A stretch of DNA of 26,953 nucleotides from Candidatus Fermentithermobacillaceae bacterium UBA3907. Lineage in GTDB: Bacteria > Bacillota > Sulfobacillia > Fermentithermobacillales > Fermentithermobacillaceae. Location: assembly GCA_002391545.1 (NCBI GenBank), contig DGFF01000060.1, forward strand, positions 1-26,953, in the 5' to 3' direction. Below the pieces are notes generated by a model. The model saw only the letters and a program-made list of their open reading frames with translations. It did no database searches and was not told the DNA's origin. Of the stretch, positions 15,355-23,849 are shown in pieces; within the stretch, counting starts at the first letter, position 1; each line of letters begins with the position of its first letter. A program made the translations under genes and the position numbers.

Positions 15355-16392
15355 TCATAGCCATTTAATAGTACCCACCACAATCAAAGCCCACGTAAAC
15401 CCTATGAAAATGAACTCCAAGAGCCACGCCCAATGTTTCGCCAGAGACTTAAATTTTTGCCAGCCTTCAGGATCCTGCCTAAATTGTGACCAGAATAATT
15501 TGAAGTCCTGCCAAAGCAAAGACACTTCCGAACGAGAGAAAAACAAGGTGGCAATAGTCCCTACAATTACAACGGAAACGACTATCAAATAGACACTGCG
15601 AGAGCTTATCACTTCCACATAGGGCAAACCTGCTCCTGCCAAATTGGCACCTACATGGATCAAAATACCAGGAACAATAGAATCGTACTTCACCGCTAAG
15701 ATCCCTGAAACTACAGCGATTACAAAAGCCCCTATCATGGCTAACGGATTGTGCAGCAGGGCAAAAAAGATAGCCAAGAAAATCACAGCCCATTCCTGGC
15801 CCCAATCAGAAAAAGCATTTAAGAAAAAACCGCGAAAAACCATCTCTTCCACAATAGGAACTATAAGAACCATCCTTACCACGACTAGCACTGAAAGCTC
15901 TCCAGGCGAAGGTACGACCGCCGTAGCCCATTCCAATAACTTACCTTTTAGAAGCAAATCGATCCCAGCAAATACCAGCGCCTCTACGTAAATGATGGCT
16001 ATACCTAACACGACCAACAGCAGTATGTGAGAAGCCTCTAAGTCTACCTTCTTTAGACGAAACGTTTCGCCAAACGAAAGTCCCTTCTTTTTACCAGCAC
16101 TAGTGAGTACAATTATCATCACGATATACGAGATAGCAACAGCGACAAAATCGACAAACAAGAGCACAGGACTCTCCTCAGAAATTTCGGAAATATTTGG
16201 CGTCATAGAAAACCATATAATGACCACACCAATAACAATGCTCACAATCTCTCCCAGTACCGTACCCCAAAAATGAGCCTTTCCTGCATCAAAGGGATCC
16301 AATGAAAGACCCGAATCCAGGATCTCATCCTGTTTCATCTCTCTTTCATCGCCTCGCACTCCACTTTTTCTTGTCTCCTCGCTTCCACCCAC
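15355..16392 (-). CDS. CPBP-family intramembrane metalloprotease
   Basis: 345-residue multi-pass membrane protein of the CAAX protease/bacteriocin-processing (ABI) family. Glutamate motif EEMVFRG (E182, E183, R187), then LLHNP (H214) and ILIHVGAN (H246), supply the expected active-site residues. About eight hydrophobic segments are visible, including the final helix near the C-terminus. I chose GTG at 16392 because AAGGAGG lies eight bases upstream. The longer frame from GTG at 16431 lacks a site, and ATG at 16338 is another possibility. Bacterial members act in bacteriocin self-immunity or process membrane peptides, but no peptide gene is nearby, so its role is open. Confidence 0.85.
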   Translation of the reverse strand: MGGSEETRKSGVRGDEREMKQDEILDSGLSLDPFDAGKAHFWGTVLGEIVSIVIGVVIIWFSMTPNISEISEESPVLLFVDFVAVAISYIVMIIVLTSAGKKKGLSFGETFRLKKVDLEASHILLLVVLGIAIIYVEALVFAGIDLLLKGKLLEWATAVVPSPGELSVLVVVRMVLIVPIVEEMVFRGFFLNAFSDWGQEWAVIFLAIFFALLHNPLAMIGAFVIAVVSGILAVKYDSIVPGILIHVGANLAGAGLPYVEVISSRSVYLIVVSVVIVGTIATLFFSRSEVSLLWQDFKLFWSQFRQDPEGWQKFKSLAKHWAWLLEFIFIGFTWALIVVGTIKWL

Positions 16393-16565
16393 CCTTTCAA
16401 CCTCCTTTTTAATCCTAAGCCTTCTTGACACACATATCTTTTGCAGGCCTAATCCTCCTTGAACTTCCGTCCCTTAAATATGCCCTTTTACAACCCTACA
16501 CATAACCCAAATTCCTGCAGAGGATCACACATCATGTATTGATCGCAAAAACCATTGCAGAAATT

Positions 16566-17297
16566 TCACAGAAGCTTTATGGAAATTAGATAATATAAGA
16601 GCGGGGTTATAATCACGCCAGGCAAAAGGTTGGCAACTCTAATCTCCTTCAATTCAAGAAGGCCCATACCTATGGCAAACAGCAGCAAACCACCTACTGC
16701 CGTCATCTCTGCAACCATCTCCAGGCTCATTATCTGGCTTAATAGACCAGCACCCAAAGTGATCGCACCCTGGTATAAAAACACAGGGATACACGAAAAC
16801 CCCACGCCTACTCCTAAAGACGACGCAAAAGCTATAGACGTAAACGCATCAATGGCAGATTTTGCTGCCAAGGTGCTGTAATCGCCTGTAAGTCCATCCT
16901 GAATCCCACCTATTATCGCCATAGGTCCTACGCAAAATAGAAGGGAGGCAGTTACAAATCCCTTGGCGAACTTGCCTTGGGAAGGTAAACTACCGTCTGG
17001 AGCAGATTCAGCCTTGGAGCCCTTCCCTGCGAACTTCCGTTCCAAATAACTGCCCAACTTGTTAACCCACGAATCTATATCTATCAGTTCGCCTACAATA
17101 CCTCCTAGGGCGACCCCTGCCAACGGATACAAGATATTCGCAGTTTCAAGGGCCATCTTTATCCCAATAATGCAGGTAACAAGTCCCAATCCGCTCATCA
17201 CAGTTTCTTTCACTTTTTCAGGATATCTATCACCCAGGAGCAATCCGATTCCTGTTCCTAGGATAATCGCAACAGTGTTTATTAAAGTACCTTTCAC
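16566..17297 (-). CDS. DUF554 family membrane protein (YdfK-like)
   Basis: 243-residue polytopic membrane protein. The family pattern is clear: GTLINTVAIILGTGIGLLLG at the N-terminus, ALGGIVGELIDID, a charged cytoplasmic loop (about 84-104), FCVGPMAIIGGIQDGLTGDY, and KSAIDAFTSIAFASSLGVGV. About seven hydrophobic segments are present. The family's function is not established; a transport role is assumed by annotation only. The start is GTG at 17297 with GAGGG closely upstream. It lies between the CPBP gene and the broken transporter, all on the minus strand, with 173 bp of unremarkable sequence before the CPBP start. Confidence 0.85.
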   Translation of the reverse strand: MKGTLINTVAIILGTGIGLLLGDRYPEKVKETVMSGLGLVTCIIGIKMALETANILYPLAGVALGGIVGELIDIDSWVNKLGSYLERKFAGKGSKAESAPDGSLPSQGKFAKGFVTASLLFCVGPMAIIGGIQDGLTGDYSTLAAKSAIDAFTSIAFASSLGVGVGFSCIPVFLYQGAITLGAGLLSQIMSLEMVAEMTAVGGLLLFAIGMGLLELKEIRVANLLPGVIITPLLYYLISIKLL

Positions 17298-17474
17298 TAT
17301 CCCTCGTCCCCTCTAGTTCCCTTGACTATACAATTTCTACATAGATGCGGAAATTCCTTGCCTCGAAATACCCTTCATAAAACTTACATCGACTGGTGAC
17401 TCATATAAAAACAACTGGAGGAGAAAACTAGAAACATAAGGTCGATAACTAAGATTAACTGATTACCTGCAGGG

Positions 17475-18619
17475 TTATCGTCCAGTACCTTGTCGTTCGA
17501 AGTGTCTCACCAAAAGCAGGTGAATCACACCTACGCAAAAACACATTACCGCAAAAATGCTAAATGACCGATTGTATCCCATGTTATCTACCATTATTCC
17601 AGATGCAAGAGAGCCGACCAAATATGGTCTGACCCGCTCCAGCCAGCTCAGGTGGAAATAGGTCATTTACCTTTTGAACCGCAACCAGATAAAACAGCAT
17701 GTAATTTAGACCTTCGAATACTTGGGTCGCTAGCAAACAAAAGGGCGACTTTGCGCTAATCAATAATAACCACCTGATCCCTGAAGAAATTATAGACACA
17801 GTTAGTAACGTATCATCTGACATATAGTCGAAAAGGGTCTGGTTCCACATTATGATGGCCATTTCGCTCAATCCACCTATTATCATTCCAAAACCTATTT
17901 CAAGAGCGCTCAATCCCCTATAATCAAAATATACGCTTAAAAGGCTTAATGGCCCCGTCAAAGCGATTCTGTATAACAAACTTACCGCTAGCAACCTCAC
18001 AAAATCGCCTCTGGTGACCATATGCTTAATCTCATCTTTATCCAAAGATTGGGATACACAACCCACCATTTCTTGGGAAGGCAAACACCGATAAGCAAAT
18101 TCCAAGCAAAACCAGGGCAGGGATATAATATGCCCAGACAAGACCTGCTCGATCGAGAGCTAATCCACCTAAAACAGATGAGAAAAGATAGCCATAAGAC
18201 CCCCATACCCTGATCGTTTCAAACGAATGTCCTCCTTCGCGGCACCAAATGAGAGACCATGCATCCAATAAAGGCATAAGGCTTGATAAAAACAACGAAA
18301 ACAGGGCATACACAACTATCCTCCCTACAGGTTCAGACTGAAAGGGAACTAAGAAGCCTGATGCCGCAGCCAAAATCGAAGTACACGCTATAACTACGTG
18401 TTTATTAGAAGACCTGTCGTATATGAAACCAAGAAAAGGATGTCCTATTACAGCTACTGCAAAATAGACGGCGTTGAGCACCCCTATTTCAGAAACCGAA
18501 AGGCCTTGTTCTCGAAAATATATGTTCCCATAAGTCCAGTAGACGCCCAAAGCAAGATATGTAAGAAAGTAAATAGTTGAGAAGGCAAATCTTATCTTGC
18601 GGGATTCCAGTGTATACAT
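17475..18619 (-). pseudogene. Major-facilitator transporter broken by two frameshifts
   Basis: Three minus-strand frames together make one transporter of about 385 residues. The first runs from ATG at 18619 (GGGAGGG six bases upstream) to a stop at 18038. The second covers roughly 18090-17584 and the third 17640-17475. Each change requires skipping one base (+1 shift), near 18061-18088 and near 17610-17640. The N-terminal part (RKIRFAFSTIYFLTYLALGV; EIGVLNAVYFAVAVIGHPFL; FETIRVWGSYGYLFSS) matches the LacY/nucleoside-symporter-like MFS_1 group with about 12 helices overall. The broken frames suggest a decayed gene, or two sequencing indels. Substrate is unknown. Confidence 0.8.
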
Positions 18620-18684
18620 GTAAGTCCCTCCCAACCAATCTGCCTGCCCCTTTTCATTAGATTATACGAAATCGCTCCCTAAAT

Positions 18685-18713
18685 TTGCAAAATTAAAGGA
18701 AGATAGATATAAA
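18685..18713 (+). promoter_or_regulatory. Possible sfsA promoter
   Basis: TTGCAA at 18685-18690, a 17-base spacer and TATAAA at 18708-18713. The predicted start at about 18720 leaves a leader of some 35 bases before the sfsA ATG. The -35 is imperfect. Confidence 0.55.
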
Positions 18714-18756
18714 TTGTAGAAAGCGTTAACAAACTGCAAAACATGGGGGCAAGAGG

Positions 18757-19638
18757 ATGAACACTTCAAACTACAGCCAGAACTCTGAATGCCCAGACCG
18801 GGAAAAAGTCATCTCAATACCTTTGGGACATCTCGTAGAAGGCCATCTCATTTCCAGGCCAAACCGCTTCCTAGCAATAGTAGACTTACACGGAGAAAAG
18901 GTACAAGCCCATGTGTCAGACTCTGGTAGACTTGAAGAACTCTTGTTTCCTGGCAACAAAGTTATGATTAGAAAAGTAGACTTAAGCCCAACATCCAAAC
19001 CGTCTAAACGCAAAACCGAGTACGACCTGGTTTTAGCTGCATCTGACGACATTTGGGTGTGCATAGATACTAGGTACCCTAACGATATTTTTGAAATGGC
19101 CGTAAAAGGAAATGTGCTTCAGGAATTTTGTGGGTATGAAGAGGTCCAAAGAGAAGTCTCCTTGGACCGAGTCATCAATGAAATAACCTCAATCGCTTCC
19201 CAAAACCATCTAGAAAATGAACAACTCATCTCTTCCCTCACCTTATTTGAAACGAACCAAAAATCCAAAAAAACACCTAAAAGTCGGTTCGACTTTTTCC
19301 TTTCCGGACCTTCAAAACCCCCTCTTTTACTTGAGGTTAAATCGGTCAACTTATGTGTGGACGGAACAGGGCTTTTCCCTGACGCCCCCACCCAAAGGGG
19401 TACACGACACGTAAGGGAACTATGCAACTTAGTATCTCTAGGCCTAGATTCGGCAATATTATTCGTAGCCCAGAGGGAAGATGTGAAACTAGTCTCACCC
19501 CACAGGAAAATGGACCCTGACTTTTCCCAGGCCATGGATCAAGCTTTAGAAATGGGAGTGAAAGTAGTCGCCTTAAGGTGCATCGCCTCTCCTTTAGAGT
19601 TGCGGCTTGACCCTGACCCTATTCCCTACATCCCCTAG
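18757..19638 (+). CDS. sfsA: SfsA family DNA/RNA nuclease-like protein
   Basis: 293-residue member of the SfsA family, first described as a sugar-fermentation stimulation protein. It combines an N-terminal OB-like domain (RPNRFLAIVDLHGEKVQAHV, about 34-53, then DSGRLEELLFPG) with a C-terminal nuclease-like domain. Active-site motifs are SRFDF (176-180), LEVKSV (192-197) and FPDAPTQRGTRHVREL (207-222). ATG at 18757 has GGGGG seven bases upstream. Typical SfsA proteins are about 230-240 residues. The extra length is an N-terminal extension of about 18 residues and an insertion at about 141-174. It ends one base from the convergent hydrolase gene. Confidence 0.93.
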   Translation: MNTSNYSQNSECPDREKVISIPLGHLVEGHLISRPNRFLAIVDLHGEKVQAHVSDSGRLEELLFPGNKVMIRKVDLSPTSKPSKRKTEYDLVLAASDDIWVCIDTRYPNDIFEMAVKGNVLQEFCGYEEVQREVSLDRVINEITSIASQNHLENEQLISSLTLFETNQKSKKTPKSRFDFFLSGPSKPPLLLEVKSVNLCVDGTGLFPDAPTQRGTRHVRELCNLVSLGLDSAILFVAQREDVKLVSPHRKMDPDFSQAMDQALEMGVKVVALRCIASPLELRLDPDPIPYIP

Positions 19639-19639
19639 C

Positions 19640-21076
19640 CTATAGTTCAACTTCGTCCGTTTCTTTAAGTATTACCCTGGATCCATACCTCAATGCCCAC
19701 ACTTTGCCGTCATAATCAGTCAATAATCTTATATGATCATCTACTCCATCAACATCTATAACTGCAGTATCAGGCCCTGTAGTATATACAGAATATGTCT
19801 TAGAATCTACAGTCGCCTTAATCTCACCGTCAACTATATGCAGCTTTACGCATGCGCCTTCTCCTGAACGATACGTACCCACAAATTTCACAAGTCTATC
19901 CATAGGCTGGGGCTTTATTTCCCTTTCTGTGATGGGAGTTTCAACGTCCAGACCAAGGAATAAGTTGACCGCGCCCAACCACACCTTGCTCGCAGGAAAG
20001 CCACTCATATTGGACAAAACTGCAACACCCAAATCCCTTTCCGGGACGTACCCAATATTAGACGCAACTCCCTTTAAAGAACCACTATGCTGAACCAAGG
20101 TTACGCCGTGGTAATCAGGCCTTACGTTGAACCCGTAGCCATACCATCGATCGGGATTGTAAAGATAGTATGAGGTGATCATCCTGGACACTGAGGGGGA
20201 AGAAACAAGTCTGAGCTCGCCTACCCGCCCTTCATTTATGTACAGATTCAGGTACTTCAAAAGATCTGGCACAGACGACTTCAGAAACCCACAGGCGGTA
20301 AACGCAGGAGCCTCCTGCCAATTATCAGACCCTAATAAACTATCATCCCGATCTTTGTAGTAAAGACGGGTGACTTCGGGAAACTCCAACATCTTATCCA
20401 ACCTAGTAGTTGTATTATTCATGCCAAGGGGTTTTAAGATGTTTTCCTGGAGGAAATCCTCATATGTATCACCGGAAACCGCTTGGATGATCGCCCCCAA
20501 AAGAGCGTAACAATCATTTGAGTAACTAACAAATTCCCCTGGGGCACCCAAAAGGCGGTATTCATGGGTGGCAATAAATTCGATGAGGCTATCTGCATCC
20601 TTGAGGCTTGGCACCTCGTCACGCTTGCCGCCTGTTTCTTTATTTGGTTCTTTCTTCTCGTCAGGCTGACTACTTTCTACAATAGCGTAGTTGAGCGAGG
20701 GCAGCGGCGGAATGCCCGACGTGTGGGTCAAAAAGTTATGTATCAGTATCTTGCCGGTAAACTTAGGATCAGGCACTCTAAAGTTGTGAAGATACCTGTT
20801 TACAGGCTCTTCTATAGATACCAGACCCTTCTCGCAAAGATGGCTTATTGCCAAGGCTGTGAAAGACTTGGTTACAGACGCTACTCCAAATACTGTGTTT
20901 TCGGTTACAGGAAGCTTCTCCTCCAGGTTTCTGTAACCGAACCCTTTCAAATATACCACTTCGCCTTTGTGAATCATTCCTACGCAAACTCCTGGAGCCC
21001 CATGCTTTTCCATCATGCCGTCTGTAAACGCCTGAAAAGCGCCAGGGTCAAAAAATCCATTTTTCTCTCTCACCAA
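19640..21076 (-). CDS. Serine hydrolase of the beta-lactamase (class C/PBP-like) family
   Basis: 478-residue serine hydrolase. The catalytic set is complete: S67-V-T-K70 (SVTKSFTA), Y185-S-N187 (VSYSND), and H330-S-G332 (VQHSGSLKG). A Lys/Glu-rich insertion at about 137-158 separates HTSGIPPLPSLNY from the second motif. A C-terminal beta-rich domain (about 395-478) resembles the lipocalin-like tail of some family members. No signal peptide is visible, so a cytoplasmic esterase or peptidase is more likely than a true beta-lactamase. The start is TTG at 21076, or GTG at 21073, with AAGGA just upstream inside the mnmA end. It abuts mnmA with no gap, so translation may be coupled. Confidence 0.88.
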   Translation of the reverse strand: MVREKNGFFDPGAFQAFTDGMMEKHGAPGVCVGMIHKGEVVYLKGFGYRNLEEKLPVTENTVFGVASVTKSFTALAISHLCEKGLVSIEEPVNRYLHNFRVPDPKFTGKILIHNFLTHTSGIPPLPSLNYAIVESSQPDEKKEPNKETGGKRDEVPSLKDADSLIEFIATHEYRLLGAPGEFVSYSNDCYALLGAIIQAVSGDTYEDFLQENILKPLGMNNTTTRLDKMLEFPEVTRLYYKDRDDSLLGSDNWQEAPAFTACGFLKSSVPDLLKYLNLYINEGRVGELRLVSSPSVSRMITSYYLYNPDRWYGYGFNVRPDYHGVTLVQHSGSLKGVASNIGYVPERDLGVAVLSNMSGFPASKVWLGAVNLFLGLDVETPITEREIKPQPMDRLVKFVGTYRSGEGACVKLHIVDGEIKATVDSKTYSVYTTGPDTAVIDVDGVDDHIRLLTDYDGKVWALRYGSRVILKETDEVEL

Positions 21077-22411
21077 TCAAATTCCTTCCTTTCCATTTTG
21101 ACTCTCATTGATCGACTTAAGTATGGTCCCACCGCCGTACACAAAATCCCCTTGATAAAACACAAGGGACTGACCTGGGGCCACAGCAAAAAGAGGCGTG
21201 GAAAACTTGACATATGCAATATCTCTTAAGTCCTTTGACGCCCCTCCCTCCTCTCCTTTGGCCATTAGGAAAGCTGGAGGATACAAAGTAGCTTCAACCT
21301 CCTTGCCTCTATACCGAACTGCACACGTACCGTGTACAGGCGAATCAGGGTCATCGGTCATTATAAAGTTTAGCCGATGAATGTAACAACCGTGAGCATA
21401 TCCCTCTTCTCGCTTTCCTACTATCAATTTGTTTTCTTCCACATCCATGTGGATCACATATAAAGGGTCTGGGCTATGAATGCCCAGACCTCTTCTCTGG
21501 CCCACAGTGTAGTTTTGAATCCCCCTGTGACATCCTAAAACTTCACCTGCAGTATCTACAATCAATCCTGGTTTGAATCGTACATTTCTTTCTTCAAGAA
21601 ATTCCCTGTAACTTTCCTGGGTGATGAAACATATCTCTTGGCTTTCCGGCCTGTCTGCGGCATGTAGTCCCTTTTCTCTGGCTATTTCTCGAACCTGAGT
21701 CTTGGTCAAATTTCCAAGGGGAAACATAGCGTGGCTTAGCATGTTCTGATCCAACCCATACAAAACGTAGGTCTGATCTCTATCCCGGTCTTTGGCCCTA
21801 ACAAGGTACGTCCTGGGAGAAAGGCAACAATCCTCCCATTTCCCTGAATCTCGGTCATATGCCCATTGAACCGCCGCTGATACGCAATTTTCGACAAGTT
21901 CTTGAGTGTCTTTACGTAGTCTGCCGCATCTGGCATAATGCCCAGTTGCCAGGTAATCTGCACCAAGCTCTTCAGCTTTAGCCAAAAGATGCCCAAACTT
22001 TATTTTAGGATTGCATACGACACATGGATTCGGCGTTACACCTTGCGTATATCCCTCTACAAAAGGTTCAATAACTTCTCGTTCGAACTCACGGGTCAAG
22101 TCTACTACGTAGTGAGGCACCCTAAGTTGGTCGCACACCTTTTTCGCGTCCTCGATTGCAAAATAAGCGCCTCCCAACCCGCTCTTATCAATCCTGCTGT
22201 CATAGGAGTCATTGGGGGCTTCCGAAATCTTCATGGTGATACTGAACACTTCGAACCCTTTTTCTAGCAACAGCGCACACGCGACAGAGCTGTCTACTCC
22301 TCCTGACATGGCTACTGCCACTTTGGGTCTTGCCAAAGTATGTTCCCCCTTCATAGAAAGCCACTTTGTAACTACTTGCTGCTCCGCAAATCCTAACCTT
22401 TGTCCATTCAT
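21077..22411 (-). CDS. mnmA: tRNA-specific 2-thiouridylase MnmA
   Basis: 444-residue enzyme that adds sulfur to the wobble uridine of tRNA-Lys, -Glu and -Gln. The ATP PP-loop is SGGVDSS (36-42). The catalytic Cys region is TPNPCVVCNPKIKFG (about 126-140), with C130 or C133 as candidate. ATGHYAR follows, and the second catalytic Cys is C261 in SQEICFI. The family is usually about 350-380 residues. This one has about 29 extra N-terminal residues and an insertion at about 166-205 with three cysteines (C176, C195, C196). ATG at 22411 has only a weak ribosome site; ATG at 22354 (MKGEH) is an alternative that would remove part of the extension. Confidence 0.95.
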   Translation of the reverse strand: MNGQRLGFAEQQVVTKWLSMKGEHTLARPKVAVAMSGGVDSSVACALLLEKGFEVFSITMKISEAPNDSYDSRIDKSGLGGAYFAIEDAKKVCDQLRVPHYVVDLTREFEREVIEPFVEGYTQGVTPNPCVVCNPKIKFGHLLAKAEELGADYLATGHYARCGRLRKDTQELVENCVSAAVQWAYDRDSGKWEDCCLSPRTYLVRAKDRDRDQTYVLYGLDQNMLSHAMFPLGNLTKTQVREIAREKGLHAADRPESQEICFITQESYREFLEERNVRFKPGLIVDTAGEVLGCHRGIQNYTVGQRRGLGIHSPDPLYVIHMDVEENKLIVGKREEGYAHGCYIHRLNFIMTDDPDSPVHGTCAVRYRGKEVEATLYPPAFLMAKGEEGGASKDLRDIAYVKFSTPLFAVAPGQSLVFYQGDFVYGGGTILKSINESQNGKEGI

Positions 22412-22511
22412 CTTCTATATTTGTTATCTGGTTTCCTACATGTAAAAAGCATTTAAGACTGTCGAAGGTTTTTCTCACTAGGCGCAGAATAGTTTAACAA
22501 AGGGGGTTGCT

Positions 22512-23849
22512 ATGGTGAAAGAAGCACTTCACGGACTCAATGTATCCATAATAGGAGGAGGTAGCGCTTACACTCCAGGCCTCGTAGAAGGTTTCATAAG
22601 ACAGAAAGAAGATATCCCGTTATCTAAGCTGGTACTTATGGACATAGACGAGCACAAACTAAACATTGTCGGCTCTTTTGTTCAGATGATGCTAAACCCC
22701 CATTTGCCCAACTGCGAGCTCATACTTACAACTGAAAGAGAGCGAGCCATATATGACATGGACTACATAATCTGTCAGATAAGAGTTGGGGGACTAGAAG
22801 GAAGGCATATCGACGAATACATACCGATTCAGTATGGGGTGATAGGCCAAGAAACTACAGGTCCAGGCGGATTTTCCATGGCCCTTAGGACTATTCCGGT
22901 CATGGTAGAAATAGGAAAGGAAATCGAGGAAAAGAATCCCTCAGCCTGGCTCATAAACTACACCAATCCTACAGGTCTAGTAGCCGAAGCTATAGGGAAA
23001 ACATCAAAGATAAAGCACATAGCCATTTGCGATGAGCCAATGGTGCTTCAAGAATCTCTGGCTTCGTTCCTCAGGGTATCCCCTGAACGTTTGTTCTTCG
23101 ACTATTTTGGCCTTAACCATCTTGCCTGGGCAAGACATGTTTTTCTCCAAGGTGTAGACGTATTGCCTAAAGTAAGACAAGCCCTGGAACATACTAGTGT
23201 GGAAGAGGTAGAATCCTTGTTTGATGAAGAACTATTGAAAGATCCTAAAGTGAGAACTGAACTCGTAAACACTTTGCGGATATTTAAGGACACTGGCATG
23301 ATGCCTTCGCCATACCTCCAGTATTATTGGTTCACCGATGAAATCATTGAACACCAGATGAAAACGGGCATAACCAGGGCACAGGAAGTCATAGAAATGG
23401 AAAAACAAATTCTTGCAGGCTATAACCAGTCGCTACAAGAAGATAAAAGGCCTCAAATGCAAAGAGGCGGCAAGTGGCACGCAGACATGATGGTAGGTGT
23501 CATAGGGGCTATAGCTAACGACACTCGTGACCTGTTCATCGTAAATGTCCCCAATCACGGATCCCTTCCTGACCTTCCTTACCACAAAATCGTTGAGGTG
23601 CCCGCATTAATAGACGCATCGGGGACCCATCCTTTGGCAATGGGTAAAATGCCCCTGCAAGTCAAGGGTCTCATCCAATCAGTAGCAGCATACGAGGAGC
23701 TTACAGTTAAAGCTGCCTTAGAAGAATCCTATGCAACTGCGTTAGACGCTTTAACCTGTCATCCTTTGGTACCTTCCAGAAGAATAGCAAAGTCTATTTT
23801 GGATGACTACATAAAGGCCCATGAAGATAGCCTCAACTATCTAAGGTAG
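22512..23849 (+). CDS. Family 4 glycoside hydrolase (GH4), CDEP-motif type
   Basis: 445-residue NAD- and metal-dependent glycosidase that works by oxidation, elimination and reduction in the cytoplasm. The Rossmann start is VSIIGGGSAYTPGL (11-24). QIRVGGLEGRHIDEYIPI leads to GVIGQETTGPGG. INYTNPTGL (148-156), C173-D-E-P, and GLNHLAW with H203 provide the substrate and metal positions. The Cys motif in this family varies with specificity. CDMP is linked to 6-phospho-alpha-glucosidases and CNVP to 6-phospho-beta-glucosidases, so CDEP is nearer the former, though this is not decisive. ATG at 22512 has GGGGG five bases upstream. Its last 17 bases overlap the end of the convergent symporter. Confidence 0.9.
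   Translation: MVKEALHGLNVSIIGGGSAYTPGLVEGFIRQKEDIPLSKLVLMDIDEHKLNIVGSFVQMMLNPHLPNCELILTTERERAIYDMDYIICQIRVGGLEGRHIDEYIPIQYGVIGQETTGPGGFSMALRTIPVMVEIGKEIEEKNPSAWLINYTNPTGLVAEAIGKTSKIKHIAICDEPMVLQESLASFLRVSPERLFFDYFGLNHLAWARHVFLQGVDVLPKVRQALEHTSVEEVESLFDEELLKDPKVRTELVNTLRIFKDTGMMPSPYLQYYWFTDEIIEHQMKTGITRAQEVIEMEKQILAGYNQSLQEDKRPQMQRGGKWHADMMVGVIGAIANDTRDLFIVNVPNHGSLPDLPYHKIVEVPALIDASGTHPLAMGKMPLQVKGLIQSVAAYEELTVKAALEESYATALDALTCHPLVPSRRIAKSILDDYIKAHEDSLNYLR

Noticed and set aside
20564..21229. 221-codon plus-strand open frame
   Set aside because: It is antisense to the serine hydrolase and mnmA genes, both with intact catalytic motifs, and its translation shows no domain-like pattern.
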